DNA of 14,305 bases from Burkholderiales bacterium. Lineage in GTDB: Bacteria; Pseudomonadota; Gammaproteobacteria; Burkholderiales; JACMKV01. The DNA lies in the NCBI GenBank assembly GCA_014379915.1, contig JACMKV010000077.1:1-14305 (forward strand), given 5' to 3'. Below, one piece after another: positions 13,167 to 14,305 of this stretch. A program made the translations under genes and the position numbers. Positions within the stretch are counted from its first letter, which is position 1, and every line of letters starts with the position of its first letter. The notes under the pieces were generated by a model. That model did not search any database. It was not told the DNA's origin and worked only from the letters and a program-made list of their open reading frames with translations.

Positions 13167-14252
13167 ATGCTGCTCGCGCTTGCCCAGTGGCTGGCCGAGG
13201 ACATCCGTGCTTTCAATGTGTTCACTTACATCACACTGCGCGCCGTGCTCGCGACCTTGACCGCGCTCGGCATCTCATTCGTGGTCGGCCCGACCATGAT
13301 CCGCAAACTGACCGCCTACAAGATCGGTCAGGCGGTGCGCGACGACGGCCCGCAAACGCATCTGATCAAAAGCGGCACGCCGACCATGGGCGGCGCGCTG
13401 ATTCTGGTGTCGATCATCATCACCACGCTGTTGTGGGCCGATCTGACAAATCGGCTGGTCTGGGTCGTACTGCTCGTGCTGCTCGGTTTCGGCGCGATCG
13501 GCTGGGTCGACGATTACCGCAAGGTCGTGCATCGCAATCCAAAGGGTTTGTCGATGCGCGACAAATATTTCTGGCAATCGGTGATCGGGCTCAGTGCCGC
13601 CGCTTACCTGGCGTTTTCGACCTCGCTGCCGGCGCAAACCGAATTCATCGTGCCGTTTTTCAAGCAAGTCGCGTATCCGCTCGGAGCCGTCGGTTTTCTG
13701 CTCGTCAGCTATTTCGTCATCGTCGGCACCAGCAATGCGGTCAACCTGACCGACGGCCTCGACGGCCTCGCCATCATGCCGACCGTGATGGTCGCAAGCG
13801 CGCTCGGCGTATTCGCCTATGTCGCCGGTCACGCGGTGTTCTCTAAATACCTGGGCTTTCCGTACATTCCCGGCGCCGGTGAACTCACCGTATTCTGCGC
13901 CGCGCTGGCCGGCTCGGGGCTGGCATTTCTATGGTTCAACGCCTACCCGGCCGAAGTGTTCATGGGCGATGTCGGCGCGCTCGCGCTCGGCGCCGCCCTC
14001 GGCGTGCTTGCGGTGATCGTGCGTCAGGAAATCGTGCTGTTCGTGATGGGCGGCGTATTCGTCGTCGAAACGCTGTCGGTGGCGCTGCAGATCGCGTCCT
14101 TCAAGCTGACCGGCAAACGCATTTTCCGCATGGCGCCGCTGCATCATCACTATGAATTGAAGGGCTGGAAAGAAAATCAGGTCGTCGTCCGCTTCTGGAT
14201 CATCACGATGATGCTGGTGCTCGTGGGGCTCTCAACTCTGAAACTCAGATGA
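13167..14252 (+). CDS. mraY: MraY, phospho-MurNAc-pentapeptide translocase
   Basis: A 361-residue polytopic inner-membrane enzyme (about ten hydrophobic helices) that transfers phospho-MurNAc-pentapeptide from UDP to undecaprenyl phosphate, making lipid I. Conserved features are GTPTMGGALIL (70-80), the Asp pair in GWVDDYRK (Asp115, Asp116), NAVNLTDGLDGLA (190-202), FMGDVGALALG with Asp268 (265-275), and the His triad in APLHHHYELKGW (His326-328), matching the metal- and substrate-binding residues of the family. ATG 13167 is preceded by AGGGGAG (13152-13158), eight bases away. Its length is the same as usual in proteobacteria. The stop overlaps a possible next start (ATGA at 14249-14252). Confidence 0.98.
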   Translation: MLLALAQWLAEDIRAFNVFTYITLRAVLATLTALGISFVVGPTMIRKLTAYKIGQAVRDDGPQTHLIKSGTPTMGGALILVSIIITTLLWADLTNRLVWVVLLVLLGFGAIGWVDDYRKVVHRNPKGLSMRDKYFWQSVIGLSAAAYLAFSTSLPAQTEFIVPFFKQVAYPLGAVGFLLVSYFVIVGTSNAVNLTDGLDGLAIMPTVMVASALGVFAYVAGHAVFSKYLGFPYIPGAGELTVFCAALAGSGLAFLWFNAYPAEVFMGDVGALALGAALGVLAVIVRQEIVLFVMGGVFVVETLSVALQIASFKLTGKRIFRMAPLHHHYELKGWKENQVVVRFWIITMMLVLVGLSTLKLR

Positions 14253-14305
14253 AAATTGTGAGAGCGGACGACGAGAGGATTTCGGCGAAGGCTAACTTGC
14301 GGAGC
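14249..14305 (+). CDS. Possible start of the next dcw gene, cut by the window edge
   Basis: An ATG at 14249 overlaps the mraY stop as ATGA and the frame stays open for 19 codons to the window end (MKIVRADDERISAKANLRS). murD is expected next in this cluster, but these residues do not resemble a MurD N-terminus, where a GxGxSG nucleotide loop should soon appear. It may instead be an unusual leader, another inserted element, or chance. Confidence 0.3.
   Translation, partial: MKIVRADDERISAKANLRS

Noticed and set aside
12864..13167. Small open frames between murF and mraY
   Set aside because: They read through the inverted C/G-rich repeats (PPLAPLFQRG-type peptides) and lack conserved content.

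Overview
The window looks like chromosomal DNA of a betaproteobacterium, probably environmental and near the Nitrosomonadales or Burkholderiales. This is inferred from gene order (a DUF971 gene immediately before ubiE; mraZ-rsmH-ftsL-ftsI-murE-murF-mraY), a type A RNase P RNA, high GC content, and C-rich and G-rich intergenic repeats that I associate with this group. No phage, plasmid, CRISPR, rRNA or tRNA feature was seen.

Left part (1-4700): on the minus strand lie the first codons of ubiE (ubiquinone/menaquinone methyltransferase) and a DUF971 gene. Divergent from them is a monofunctional heme catalase with a strong sigma70-type promoter, a TTG start and a clear intrinsic terminator. A convergent minus-strand gene encodes a small two-helix membrane protein of unknown function. 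After about 700 bases without a convincing gene comes a WYL-domain transcriptional regulator broken by three frameshifts that all go in the same direction.

Middle (4700-5720): a full RNase P RNA gene (rnpB), longer than the Escherichia coli RNA because a folded insert of about 100 nt sits in helix P12 and an extra hairpin sits near the 3' end. A repeat-containing spacer follows, then the promoter of the dcw (division and cell wall) cluster with four TGG-type direct repeats at exact 10-bp spacing, the expected binding site of MraZ.

Right part (5721-14305): the first half of the dcw cluster. mraZ, rsmH, ftsL and ftsI are packed with ATGA overlaps or a 1-bp gap. From ftsI onward each junction has been opened by inserted sequence: a REP-like element before murE, a 421-bp inverted-repeat element with nested palindromes between murE and murF, and a pair of inverted C/G-rich repeats between murF and mraY. 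murF also carries an in-frame 21-bp minisatellite. Together the genes encode the regulator of the cluster, the 16S rRNA m4C1402 methyltransferase, two septal proteins (FtsL and the transpeptidase FtsI), and the enzymes that add meso-diaminopimelate (MurE) and D-Ala-D-Ala (MurF) to the UDP-MurNAc peptide and then move it to undecaprenyl phosphate (MraY).

The main candidates for something new are the structured element at murE/murF, which supplies murE's stop codon and probably murF's ribosome binding site, and the multi-hairpin insert in the RNase P RNA.
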